Below are positions 1-10,844 of a stretch of 64,000 bases of DNA, in pieces. The first letter of the stretch is position 1, and every line of letters starts with the position of its first letter. The notes below the pieces were generated by a model. The model did not search any database and had not been told where the DNA came from. It saw only the letters and a program-made list of their open reading frames with translations. The position numbers and the translations under genes were made by a program. The stretch comes from Falciphora oryzae (taxonomy: Eukaryota > Ascomycota > Sordariomycetes > Magnaporthales > Magnaporthaceae), in the NCBI GenBank assembly GCA_000733355.1, contig JNVV01000002.1:139278-203277 (forward strand), given 5' to 3'.

Positions 1-845
1 GTGCCGGGGACAAACACTTTTTCACCCGGTTCAATGCACATGCGGCCAAGACATTAAATACAAAGCACATCGACATGCCGTGTAGGTCCCGTAGGGGTCC
101 CTCGATGGGCGGCCATCTACCGGCTAGGGGTCTTGTTCGAGGACGGGGAGTCCCATGAGCTTGGGAACACAAGCTCGGCTGCCCGCCAAGTCTGTGTCCT
201 GCGAGCTGTTTACCAAGAAAACAAGTGCCCACTCTCCCGCGTTTCGGACCCGAGCGCAGGATATGGTAGGCTAATATTGTTTCCGCCAGGTGCAGGAGCC
301 TCTTCTCTTCTCGGCGACCCGCGTTGCGGCCGTTGAGAGTTGATGCCGCGTGACCACATTTTCAACATGACCGTTTACAAGTACTCTCGTACTTGCGGCT
401 CGAACTGTGCCTGTGCATATCGAGGCGGCATACAGGGGGCACATGCTCTTTCACCGAGTTCGCCCTGCCCTAGGACGACCAGACGATTATCCTCACGCCC
501 CTTTTCCGTCTACAATTCATCTCGTGTCCATATTTCGTGCATCATCTGTGTACTCTTTGGCGTCCCTGCAGGTCTATGTGCATGTCTAGACCCCTGAAAC
601 CAATACTCTCGTCTAACATCTAAAGAAATAAAACAGGCGTACAGATGATGGCATCAGAGAGACGACTCGAGTTTGGCAGGAAACCGCAATTCTCAGGTTC
701 TGAAATACATCCAATCACTCGGCCATGCTCCATGATATGGGGGAGAGTCAGAGAGTCCCATCTCCTGGCGCGGTCATGGGAAAAAGTCGTGCGGTCCGCA
801 AGCGGGAAACATCTCAAGGCCAAAATAGTAGTCCCCTGAGCAGAG
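1..845. other. Left-edge non-coding stretch, upstream of the MFSD5-like gene
   Basis: I see no supported gene here. The open frames are short, lack family motifs and are not joined by convincing splice signals. The right part is presumably the promoter and 5' leader of the transporter starting at 846. Confidence 0.5.
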
Positions 846-2576
846 ATGTTTTACCAGGCCAACCTCGCGGTTCTAGCCGTCGCCAACGCCTATCTGCTAT
901 ACAAGCAATGGAGGACCCAGTCCCGGGAGGCAGCACCGGTCCTCCTATCACAGGATCGGCCGGATCCCGAATCTCTACCAAGAGCAGCGGCCGTGGCCTC
1001 CAAGTTCAAGTACGACTTCTTCGTGGCATACGCCCTAGCCGCCGCCGCAGACTGGCTGCAGGCAAGTTGTTCCTTGTTGTCACTAGCTCTCCAAGTGGCC
1101 CCTCCCGCCCCGGCCGATCCCATACACCTGATTTATAAGCCAAACGACATTACTAAAGAGAGAGAGCGGGCGCAAACAGGGGCCCTACATTTACGCGGTC
1201 TACAAGTACGAAAAGCACCTCCCCGAGCGGCAGGTCGCCTTCCTGTACGCAGCCGGCTTCGCCTCGGGCGCCCTGTCGGCCAGCGTGGCGGGCGGCCTGG
1301 CGGACCGGCACGGCCGGCGCGCGGCGTGCCTCGTCTACTGCGCCGTCTACACCCTCGCCTGCCTGTCCGTCCTGAGCGGCAGCCTCCCCGTCCTGCTGCT
1401 GGGCCGCCTGGCGGGCGGCGTCGGCACCACGCTGCTGTGCAGCGTCTTCGAGACCTGGATGGTGTCCGAGTACCGTGCTCTGGGTCTTGATGGAGGAGAG
1501 GAGGTGCTGCCCCTGAGCGACGTGTTTCGGGGAATGACGACGCTCAGCTGCGTCGTGGCCATCGCGTCTGGCGTCTTCGGTGACGTGCTGGTTTCGGCCA
1601 TGGGCGGCGCGCGGACGTGGCCGTTCATGACGGGGATTGGTGCTGCGTCGCTGCCGCCTGCTTTATACTCAAGAACTGGGTAAGTCGGATATTCCCTATC
1701 CCAGACACCAAGAGTCGCTCGCTGTTCTACAGTTTGGGCATGGCATAAAAATACATATTTAACAATATCAATAGCGGGAAAACTACGGCACAAGGCCTGC
1801 CTCCAGCAGCGGCGGCGCACTCGGCAACATCAGAACCGGGCTCTTGGTCATGATGCGAGACGCCAAGATGTTCACGCTGGGCCTGACGAGCTGCTTCTTC
1901 GAGGGGTCCATGTACCTCTTCATCTTCTTCTGGTCCGCCGCTCTCAAGTCGGCCCGCGACCGCTCCTCCACGGGGGGAGAGGCCGCCGCCACCGAGGAGC
2001 TGCCCTTCGGCCTGATCTTCAGCAGCTTCATGTGCTGCATGATGGCCGGGTCGGCCTTCTTCGGCCACGTCACCGCCGGGAACCACCAGCGAGACAGCGC
2101 GGCCACGGTCCTGGCGGCGGCGGTGGTGGGCGTCAGCGCGTGCCTGTCGGCGGCGGTGGCGGCGGCGGGGCGCGAGTGGCTGCTCTTCTGGGCGTTTTGC
2201 GTCGTCGAGGCCTGCGTCGGCGCCTACTTCCCCAGCATGGGCCTGCTCAAGAGCGAGGCGGTCGAGGACGGCGTGAGGGGCCGGGTCTACAGCGTCATGC
2301 GGTTCCCGCTCAACGTCTTTGTGGTTGTCGCCCACGGCCTGGATGAGGAAGGTGAGTTGATTGGGTTGCCGAGCGAGCAACAGCAACAACATCAAAAAGA
2401 CGATTCTCGAAGCACCCTTCACTCCCCACATCCTCCCCACCTAGCGAGGCTTGGACGAAAACTAACGAGTGGTCGTCTGTTCTCCAGGCGACATGCACCG
2501 CTTCAGGGTCTTCACCACGTGCGCGGCGCTTCTGATGGCATGCTTTTTTGTCATCAGGCGGAACTTCTTGAGCTGA
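846..2576 (+). CDS. MFSD5-like major facilitator (putative molybdate-anion transporter), possible frameshift
   Basis: Predicted multi-pass membrane transporter of the MFSD5 family; members in algae and animals are linked to molybdate uptake, but the substrate here is inferred only. Proposed exons: 846-1061, 1180-1679, 1775-2351, 2488-2576, about 460 residues, close to the roughly 450 of animal MFSD5. Exon 2 carries the family loop GGLADRHGRR and the helix around TTLLCSVFETWMVSEYR; exon 3 carries YFPSMGLLKSE and RGRVYSVMRFPLNVFVV. Intron 1 has a GC donor (CAG|GCAAGT, 1062) with acceptor at 1178-1179. Exon 2 and exon 3 do not join in phase at the conserved FILKNW|RENYG junction: the upstream frame is one base off, with the shift falling near the T run at 1662-1664. 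A weaker in-phase alternative uses an acceptor ending at 1794 and loses RENYG. Either a base is missing from the sequence or the gene is damaged. Confidence 0.75.
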
Positions 2577-4122
2577 GAGGGCGGGACAGCGGCTCGGTCT
2601 CATGTCCTGCTCGCCGCCATCGGACCGTCCGGGGAAGCCGGCAAAGATCGGAAAAGCGAATACGTGGTACGCCACGTGGGAGAAAGAAACGGTTTGTCAA
2701 AGCTGGATTAGGGCTTTGGTTTGACCGCTGGTTTGGCGAGGCCTGTCGGTCGGTGGAGGACGTTTGAATGGAACGTGGATCGGCTGCAGGCCTTCTGCGA
2801 GTTTTGGCAACCACATCACATTTTGATCGATCAGATTGGCGAGTTCTTTGCACCGTAAAATCTGGCGGCTCAAATCAGACGCGTGGGAATGGAATATCGA
2901 ATCCCTATAACCTATTGACCTATCCCTTATTTCCCATCGCGACAAGCTTTTTGGCCAGTCGGGACGTTGCGCGGAGGTTCAAAAGACGCCAGTCGTCAAT
3001 CCCGTCCCTCCAAGAGGCCGCGCATTGATCACACCGCTGAAGCACACATGACATCGGTTGATTGTCCGCCCCCACAGCGTCAGGGGCCCCCTGGCCCGAC
3101 CCCCAACGGCGCCCAATCCCGTTCGCGGGAGCGCTCCGATGGGACTGCTTAGATTGACCATCTCCAGATTTCCAACGGTCCCCAGGATCAAGGAAGGGGA
3201 AGGAGGAGGAGCCGCGATTAATTTTGAATGCCCGTCTCGATCGAACTCCCCCGATGTGTTTTGTTTCTTTGGTTTCCTGTGCTGTTTGTTCAATTGGAAG
3301 TCTTCCGCTCTCCTCATTATCCCCTGTGGCGCGTCGTGATACCCCTTGTTTTCCGATCGTACGTGCGCCTCCAACCCGCGTCGTCTACCGCTGCTGGTGC
3401 TCTCGTCCGACCACGGCTGGGTTTCAGGAGACAAGAGGGACCCCGGGCGCGAAAGAGGAGACTCTCCACGGGGAGGGAGACCGGGGCAGATAACAACTCG
3501 GCTCGAGCCTCTCTCTCGGTTCCTGTAATAGACGCCAGACAGACCTAGACCAACGTCTTTTTCCTTCACTGTGCATTCCATCCTCTCGACGCTACACGGG
3601 GCCCCTATTATTCCCTCGCGCGCTTGTTGCGTCACCGAGCAGAAAGGGGGAAAAAAAAACCTGGAATAACTGCCCATCTATCCGGTCACAGGAGCTGGCG
3701 CCTCGCACCCACCGCCGTCCTCGACTTGTCCAACAACATCACACCATTGAGGGACTGGCGCCCTCCCTGTCACAAAGAGCCTGGGTCAATTCATTTCGTT
3801 CTCACGGGTGGAACGATCCGGCAGTCGGTCCAGCCTCGGTCGGGTACTTGCACCGTTGCCTCCCCGAGCCTTAACAGCTCGGGTTTACATCGCTGCGACG
3901 ACTCGACGGGCGATTACGGCTGGGCGGCACGCGACCTGCCAATTCTTGCAACGTCCCAAGTGCAAACCTTCGGCGAGCAGCTCCGCAGTCGAACCGGCAA
4001 AGGCCCGCACTTTGGTGGGCATCCGCGCCGACGGAGCCGAAGGCCATCCACCGAAAAACTGAGTGCAGCGACCAAGCAGAGCTTGCTGCCCTGCGGCGCG
4101 TCTTGCTCGATATAGCACAGCC
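2577..4122. other. Intergenic: 3' flank of the transporter, upstream region of glucokinase
   Basis: About 1.5 kb without a supported gene. The DNA is rich in pyrimidine runs and CG-rich patches typical of a fungal promoter and leader. Short open frames on both strands show no family resemblance. Confidence 0.45.
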
Positions 4123-5145
4123 ATGCCGCCAACGGCGTCTCCTGCAGGCGGGCCTCCTAACTCCGGAGGAAATTCGCGCAGTGATGACCCTGGTAGAGCG
4201 CAAAGAGGCGCCAGCCCGCAGGAGGGGGTGGAGGGGAGAGTTCGGAAGCAACCAGACGAGGCGTGCGGGCGCCATAAAACCCTCGCGGCCGCCGCCGTCG
4301 ACAAGGACGTGGACGACCAGGAACCCAGGAGCAGCAACAGCCGAGGCAAGCAGTCGCTCAATCTCCTGCGCATCGTCTCGCTGGTCTTCCTCCTGCTCGC
4401 CTTAGTAAGTCTCTCCATTTTTTGACCAATCTTTCTGTCTTCTTTCCCCCTTCTGGCACCCCTGCCCTGGCTCTGCACCCTTTCGGGCTGTCAGTTCTCA
4501 GTCAGCCCATCCGCCGTCCTGGGGCGCCCCTCCTGCTCGTCACCTGCACACGCGCGGCATGCTTCCCAAAATCTTGGGAGTGGCCGAATAAGGACCTTTG
4601 GGTGAGCTGGGCCGCGCTGTGGTTGGGTTTTTCCGCCCCGCACACGACCACAAATCCCACCACGGCGGGCTCACCCATCTCCGGTTACCCCTCAGTCCCC
4701 ATCCAAGAGCACACCAGGGCCCGCTTGGCCTTGACGTTTTGCAGCCTACCTTGCTGTAGACGTCATGTGCCCAATCCCTCAAGTGCCTCAATTGCCTCAG
4801 CCTTTTCTTTGACGTGCTCTTTTTTTTTTCCCGCCCCATTGCCTCCCTCCTCGCACATGTCCTGACCCGTCTCGTGTGTGCCTTTTTGCCCCTCCTTCCT
4901 TGGCTTCACCTATGCGCATTCCCACAAGCATTGGGTGCTGACCAACGGGCTCTCCTTCCCGTCGCCAGGGTCTCCAGCTGGTGCTACCACGCGACGCCAA
5001 GCTCCAGTACTCGTCTATATTAGAGGGCCACTCCTTCCTCCGCGCAGCCCACTCGCCCGCCGTCCACGTTGGCCTTTCGGAGCCAGAACCCGTTTGCGAA
5101 AACAAACCATTCCCAACACATCCCCCGACCTCGCGACCGCTCGCA
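4123..5145 (+). other. Candidate leader exon(s) and leader intron of glucokinase
   Basis: From an ATG at 4123 a 94-codon open stretch runs to a consensus donor (GTAAGT at 4405) and ends with a hydrophobic run, LLRIVSLVFLLLAL. Acceptors at 4967-4968 and 4976-4977 would both join it in phase 0 to 4969 or 4978, and that reading frame is open straight into the glucokinase ATG at 5146. The simplest view is a 5' UTR with an intron. The alternative is an N-terminally extended isoform of about 153 extra residues with a membrane anchor. The leader resembles no family I know, so coding status is weak. Confidence 0.3.
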
Positions 5146-6815
5146 ATGGCTCTCGCTGAGGAGACCAAGCGCATCGTCGGCTCGTTCGACCTCTCGGACG
5201 CTGACCTGAACACGGGCGTCAAAGAGTTCCTGCGTCAGATGGGTAAGCTCTCCCTGCCCTGGCTATGCGTTCCTCCGCGTGCCCGCCGTTTTGCTGGCCT
5301 CGTCCCTGGGCCCATGCGCCAAGGGCCTCGCACTAGCTAGGTTGGGATTTTAGGTTGCTGACGCTTCATCAATTCAGACGAGGGGCTCAAGAAGGATGGA
5401 ACCAGTCTCAGCCAGATCCCCACCTACGTCACCGCGGTCCCCAAGGGCACCGAAAAGGTACGTTCCGGATGCTGTGGAGGCGCCAAATTACCTGCGAACG
5501 CCCGTGCTAACTCTCGTGTCCGCCTCAGGGGCTGTACATGGCCGTCGATCTCGGCGGCACCAACTTCAGGGTGTGCTCGGTCCTCCTCAAGGGCGACAAC
5601 ACGTTTGAGCTCACCTCGACGCCAGTGGCTATCCCCAAGCACCTCATGACCGCCCCCAAGGCAGAGGATCTATTCGCCTTCCTTGCGAAGCAGATCGAGC
5701 TCTTCCTGAAAGAGCACCACAAGGACCACTTCGAGAAGCAGGTTCGCAGGCGCATGACCAGGAGCGCCGAGGAGGGCTTCCGTGACGAGGAGGTCTACCG
5801 CCTAGGCTTCACCTTCAGCTTCCCTGTCGACCAGATAGGCATTAACAAGGGCTATCTGATCCGGTGGACAAAGGGATTCGACATCCCTGACGCTGTTGGC
5901 AAGGATGTCTGCGCTCTTCTGCAGGACGAGATCGACAAGCTGCACCTGCCCGTCAAGGTGGCTGCCCTAGTCAACGACACAGTCGGCACCCTCATGGCCC
6001 GCTCCTACATCTCTCCGGGCGACAAGGGCGCTGTCCTCGGTGCCATCTTCGGCACCGGCACCAACGGCGCCTACATTGAGAAGCTTGCCAATGTGAAGAA
6101 GCCGCTCAAGGGCCAGTATGATAGCTCTACCGGCGACATGATCATCAACGCAGAGTGGGGCTCGTTCGACAACCAGCTGAACGTCCTGCCCAACACCCCG
6201 TACGACCAGCAACTCGACAAGGACAGCAATAACCCGGGCATCCAAATGTTCGAGAAGCGCGTCTCGGGGATGTTCTTGGGCGAGATTCTTCGCCTGGCCA
6301 TCCTGGACATGTACAAGAGCGGCAAGGGATCGCTGTTCTCAACAGCAACCATTGAGTCCACCGCCCCCATCTTTAAGCAGTGGGGCGTGGACAGTGCCAT
6401 CCTGTCGGTTGCGGCCAAGGGCGATCTCAGCACGCTGCGAGACGAGATTAAGAAGATCGGTGTCTCTGAGTGCACACTCGAGGAGGCTGAGGCCTTCAAG
6501 GCCGCGGCTGACGCCGTCGGCCGGCGCGCGGCCCGTCTCGCCGCCATTGCCGTCGCCGCCGTCGTGCTGCAGACGGGCAAGCTGAACGACCTCCCGGCGG
6601 GCGAGACCGTCGACGTGGGGGTCGACGGCAGCCTGGTCCTGTACTACCCTGGCTTCCGGCACATGATCTTTGAGGCGTTCAGGGCCATCGACGGCGTCGG
6701 CGAGAAGAGCGCGGATCGCATCACGATCGAAAAGGCAGAGGACGGCTCTGGAGTCGGCGCCGCTCTGATCGCGCTCGTGGCAGAGGGCATGGAGCAGGCC
6801 GCCGCGACGGCCTAA
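5146..6815 (+). CDS. Glucokinase (hexokinase family)
   Basis: ATP-dependent cytosolic sugar kinase making glucose 6-phosphate, the entry step of glycolysis. Exons: 5146-5242, 5378-5457, 5529-6815; phases agree and give 487 residues, the usual size for ascomycete glucokinases. The N-terminus (MALAEETKRIVGSF) matches the fungal glucokinase branch rather than the hexokinase branch, which usually starts with a longer GPRRP-type leader. The phosphate-binding loop DLGGTNFR lies at about 66-73. The catalytic aspartate sits in VNDTVGTL, the second phosphate loop is FGTGTNGAY, and AEWGSFDN is the sugar-pocket segment found in this family. The start at 5146 is chosen because family members begin here, although the frame is open further upstream (see the leader entry). 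The gene runs convergently to the acetyltransferase to its right. Confidence 0.9.
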
Positions 6816-7768
6816 GTGTTTTGTGTGGGTTTGCTTTTTGGGAGGTACATATCTGGCGCTAGGGAAAAGGATCATGGGAATTTATGAGAACAATGGGGCG
6901 CCTCGAAAAGGGGCCAGAGCAATCAAGGTAGCCAACCTGAGCTGAGCTGGGAGGGGACCATTTTTGGAACCAGGTTTTTGACGAATATTAATGGAAGCGT
7001 TTCTTTTGCAAACCTTTCTTGTCTTATCAGTATCCTGTCTGCGCCTGGCAGGCAGCTATCACCTACCTTTTGTCCGTTCGCCAAATCATCGCTGTACCTC
7101 GATAGTCTCCTGCGTAATGGGGTAAGCCATAGATATTCATATGCAGTATACGGTCTTATCATTAAAGTATTCTTACTCGACGTTTTCTTCCTAAAAGTAA
7201 CCGACTTCCTTCTATACCTTCAATAGAAACTACATTTTGAGCCCCGCGAGATTCCATGATACGTGCCAAATCAGGAGGTAGTTTGTCAGCTGGCCTCGAG
7301 ACCGGCCCGCATGTCCAAATGATACGAAGAGAGGCACGTCCTAGCTACCTTGAGACGCAATTACTCACCGCAGTAGAACGAGTGAATATGGTGAATAGTA
7401 AGTGAATTCTGTTCGACAGACTAGGTAGGCCACACACACACAGCAGGGAGTTCCATAGCGGATGGCAGATTTAAAGACAAGGCGTGCTTTATTTTCTATG
7501 ATGCATCTCAGCTCTAAAAGTCCCAAGCCCATTTCTAGATTGATGTATGGTGTGGTTGGTACTTTGAAATCCGGTTCATGTGTGAGGTGATGATTGGGGC
7601 CTTGAAATGGCATGCAAAAAGACAAGCGGAGACATAAAGACGTTGAAAAAAAACTCGTAACGCAGGCATGAATAGAAATGAACATGAAATGACGATAATA
7701 GAGGTAGTACTATCAAGGCCAAAAAAAAACATGAACGGAAACGGGAAACAAAAAAAAAACCCCTTCTC
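6816..7768. other. Convergent 3' flanks of glucokinase and the NAA50-like gene
   Basis: About 950 bp of more AT-rich DNA between two converging genes. It probably contains both 3' UTRs and poly(A) signals. I see no gene in it. Confidence 0.5.
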
Positions 7769-9058
7769 TCAACTCCCAAACGCAGCGGCAGGGTACGACC
7801 GGTCCTTGCGCTTCTTGCGCGCCGTCGAGCTGCTCCTCGAGCTCGTGTGGGACGACTCGGCGCCGGCGCCGTCCTCGCCCGCCGGGACGTCCAGCAGCTG
7901 ACCTGCTGCGCCGCCGCCATTATTGACGGCGCGCTCGGCGGCGGCGGCGGCCACGTCGGGCGGCAGGTCGTTCCAGTCCATGTCCGGGCGGCGGTCCTGG
8001 AAGCACAGGGCCGAGGCGGAGGCGGGCGTCGCGGTGCCGGATGCGGATCCGCTGGCGGCGGCGGGAGGCGCCTTGGTTGAGAGCGGGGAGAGGCGGCGGG
8101 CTGCTGCTGCTGATGATGGTGGTGCGGATGAAAGAGTTGGGGGTGGTGCCGCCGCAGCAGCAGCGGCAATAGCAGCAGCAACGCCGCCGAGGGGCCGGCG
8201 GACGACCCAGGCGGTGTCGGGGCGGAGCTTGAGGTAGTAGCCCTTGACGGGCTCGCCGGCGGCGCGGGCGAAGCCGCGGGCGGCGTACCAGCGCAGGCCG
8301 TCCTCGTTGTCGGTCCAGACGTGGGCGAACAGGTCCGAGATGCGCCACCCGGCGGCGGCCGCGGCGCCGCCGGGGGCGTTGATGGCCTCGGCGTGCGCCA
8401 CGACGGCGTCCAGGGCGGCGGCTGCCAGCCCCAGGGAGCGGAAGGGGGAGAGGAGGGTTAGGGACTGGACGTAGAGGGCGTATCTGCGTTGCTGGGGATT
8501 GTCGCTGGCTGTGGTGAAGGGCGAGGGCTCGAGGCGGGCGATGAGGGAGCCGATGACCTTTGGCGGCTCGCCGTCGTCGGACCAGAGGATGACGCGCGAG
8601 AAGAGCCCCGAGCCCGCCGGGTCGAGGACGCGGGCGTAGAAGGAGTCCGGGTAGTTGACGCACAGCAGGAGCGAGTTGATGCGGCGCAGCGGGGTGACGT
8701 GGGACTCGGACACGGGCGCTACTGTTGCTTGCGGGTGGGGCGTCGGCCAGGAGGCTGGCGCGCGGCACTCCGGGCCCGACACGGCCGCGACTGCCGCTGC
8801 CGCCGCGCCCGCCGCCGCTACGGCTGCCGAGTCCGGGCGGGCGGGGAGGCCTGAGGCGGCGGCGGGTGGAGGGGGTTGGTGGTGGTGCTGGGGGAGGGGT
8901 GGCGGCTGCGGCGGCGCGGTGGTCTTGTTGCTGCCGTTGCTGCTTGCTGGCGGTGGCTGCGTGGCTGGTAATCCTTGGTTTCTTGGCCGGAAGAATGAGA
9001 GGATGGAGGGCTGATGACTGCCGCCGCCGCCGCCGCCGCCGCCGCCACGGGAAGACAT
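7769..9058 (-). CDS. NAA50-like GNAT N-acetyltransferase with an N-terminal PIP-box
   Basis: Single exon, 429 residues from the ATG at 9058; an in-frame ATG 17 codons upstream (9109) is less likely because the domain layout starts cleanly after 9058. The GNAT domain covers about residues 119-280. It starts with SHVTPLRRINSLL and YPDSFYARVL, has the acetyl-CoA loop RSLGLA (about 207-212), then the helix/strand segment DNEDGLRWYAARGF and the closing KGYYLKL, all as in NAA50/San enzymes that acetylate N-terminal Met and lysines. Residues 16-23 read QPSILSFF, a perfect PCNA-interacting (PIP) box of the form QxxIxxFF. A basic ARKKRKDR patch near the C-terminus looks like a nuclear signal. Gly, Ala and Pro runs flank the domain. 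The N- and C-terminal extensions make it more than twice the length of animal NAA50 (about 170). NAA50 identity is by motif resemblance; Eco1 was considered, but its C-terminal signature is absent. Confidence 0.75.
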   Translation of the reverse strand: MSSRGGGGGGGGGSHQPSILSFFRPRNQGLPATQPPPASSNGSNKTTAPPQPPPLPQHHHQPPPPAAASGLPARPDSAAVAAAGAAAAAVAAVSGPECRAPASWPTPHPQATVAPVSESHVTPLRRINSLLLCVNYPDSFYARVLDPAGSGLFSRVILWSDDGEPPKVIGSLIARLEPSPFTTASDNPQQRRYALYVQSLTLLSPFRSLGLAAAALDAVVAHAEAINAPGGAAAAAGWRISDLFAHVWTDNEDGLRWYAARGFARAAGEPVKGYYLKLRPDTAWVVRRPLGGVAAAIAAAAAAAPPPTLSSAPPSSAAAARRLSPLSTKAPPAAASGSASGTATPASASALCFQDRRPDMDWNDLPPDVAAAAAERAVNNGGGAAGQLLDVPAGEDGAGAESSHTSSRSSSTARKKRKDRSYPAAAFGS

Positions 9059-10844
9059 GCCGAGGCGAGGCGGTGGGGTGCAAGGAAGGAATATGCACAA
9101 GCAAGGCAAACAAGGAGAAAAGGGGGTACTTTTGGGGGGTTTGGAGGTTCCCGGAGTCTGTTTGTGTTTGTTTGGTGCGTCTCACTCGAAAAAAACGAAG
9201 TGGAAAAAGGCGGGAAGACAGTGAACACAAAATCCGGGGGGGCTTCACAGCTGTTTTTAGAGGCCGCGGTGAAACCTGGAAACGGGCGACTTGTAGCTTT
9301 TGTGATACCGCGAGGCGAGTTTTCATCAACCGAAAACGATTTGAGAGCGCTGAAAGGATCAAGAAATCCACCAGGGGCCCGGGCTGGCGATCTTGTTTCA
9401 ATCCTTCTTTGTTCGCGGAGTGGGCGGCTCAGCTGTCCTCAATGTTTTATGTACGTCGGCTGGCTGTCGCGAGAGCTCCCAAAGAGGTGTCAACCCAATC
9501 GCGTGCGATTCAATGCAGATTGGGCAGAGGGCGGGCGGACCCTCCCTGCCGCTCCCCTACCGAGAGGCTGGGATGGGTTTGAGGTCGCCCCCCTCTAGCT
9601 GGCGGCTTGAGCCAAACAACCACGGCGCAAAATAACATAAGCAAGTCAATTACACGATGCAAAGAGCACGCGATGTCGCCGCGGTTTGGTGACCAAGGCG
9701 GAAGCCCGCTACCGAAGCCGCCAGTCTGACTGGACACGCCACTGTGAGTTGTGATTTCAATTATAGAAGTAGTCCAGAGCAGTTCCATGTATGGAAAATC
9801 TGGAAGCCAACGCGGGCAGTGGTTGCCTCCGCTCGACTGCGCGCTCAGTCGCTGCAGCCATCGGCGTTTCACGGCCCAGGGTCAGGACGGGAACGAATAA
9901 GGAAGAAGTCGTATGTAAAAAATGGCCAGTCTGCTGGTGCCTGGCGGGTGGCCGCGGTTCAACGTAGATTGACGGGAGCGTCACCTGGCTGGTCGCCATG
10001 TTCCACGAGGACGTATGGTTCCTCACTTGAGGGCGATATTGACGGTAATACATACGAAAACACACTGGTTTCTGACTTTGAACAGCCCGAATCATCACTT
10101 GCTTCACGCATTACGAGACAACAATTTTTCGGGCGGTCAGGGCTTTCTGCCGCCTGCCAAGCTTATCACTCAGCACGATAACAGGGGATGTGGGGCAAGC
10201 ACGCCTGTTGGGGCCTGGCTCTCCACCCCCTGCTCCGCGCCCGGGCGTAGTGACCTCAGCTGGAATCACTGCCCTGAAATTTGTCGGGATGAAGCTGAGC
10301 TGACGTCCAATTGATCCCGTTTGGCCTCGTGCTTCCATCCATCAGCATTGCATATTCGCTGTTGATGCCTGATCAAGCAAGCAAACGCTCTCCTGGTCGT
10401 GACCTGCTCGACTCTTTTTTCTGTCTCTTGATATCCTCTTTTTCCTGGCCCGTGCTTGCCCTGAGGCTGAGCCCAAAGTGAGTCGAGATCTAGAGCCTGC
10501 CGGCTTCCGACGCGCTCGCTCGATGCACCTGAGATTTCTTCGCCGCCCCCCGGCTCCGCTGAAGTTCCTGGCTCCGACCCCCTGAGCCGCAGCCGTCATC
10601 GCTGTCAAAATCACTTTTATCTTTTTGCCCCAGTGTGCAACCCGAAACCGCAATATCGCATTCACGCCTGCCGCAGCGAACATCCAGGCAATCGCTTTTT
10701 GTCTGGCCTAGTCCACGGCGCTCACACATCAATCTTACTCCATCCCCAGGTCCCGACGTCGCCGGAAAATAAACACAGACCCACGGCAGCCTGGGCATAT
10801 ACAATCTTGAGCCACCCGCGGCAGCCTCGCGCGTCTCGCAGAAA
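9059..10844. other. Divergent promoter region between the NAA50-like and Sgf11-like genes
   Basis: About 1.8 kb between two divergently transcribed genes, so it should hold both promoters and leaders. The open frames over 9059-9600 continue GC-rich low-complexity sequence from the neighbouring gene and show no family features. No gene is supported. Confidence 0.5.

Noticed and set aside
7920..9401. 493-codon minus-strand frame overlapping the NAA50-like gene
   Set aside because: It is the neighbouring frame of the same strand, dominated by Arg and Pro; the GNAT motifs are in the other frame.
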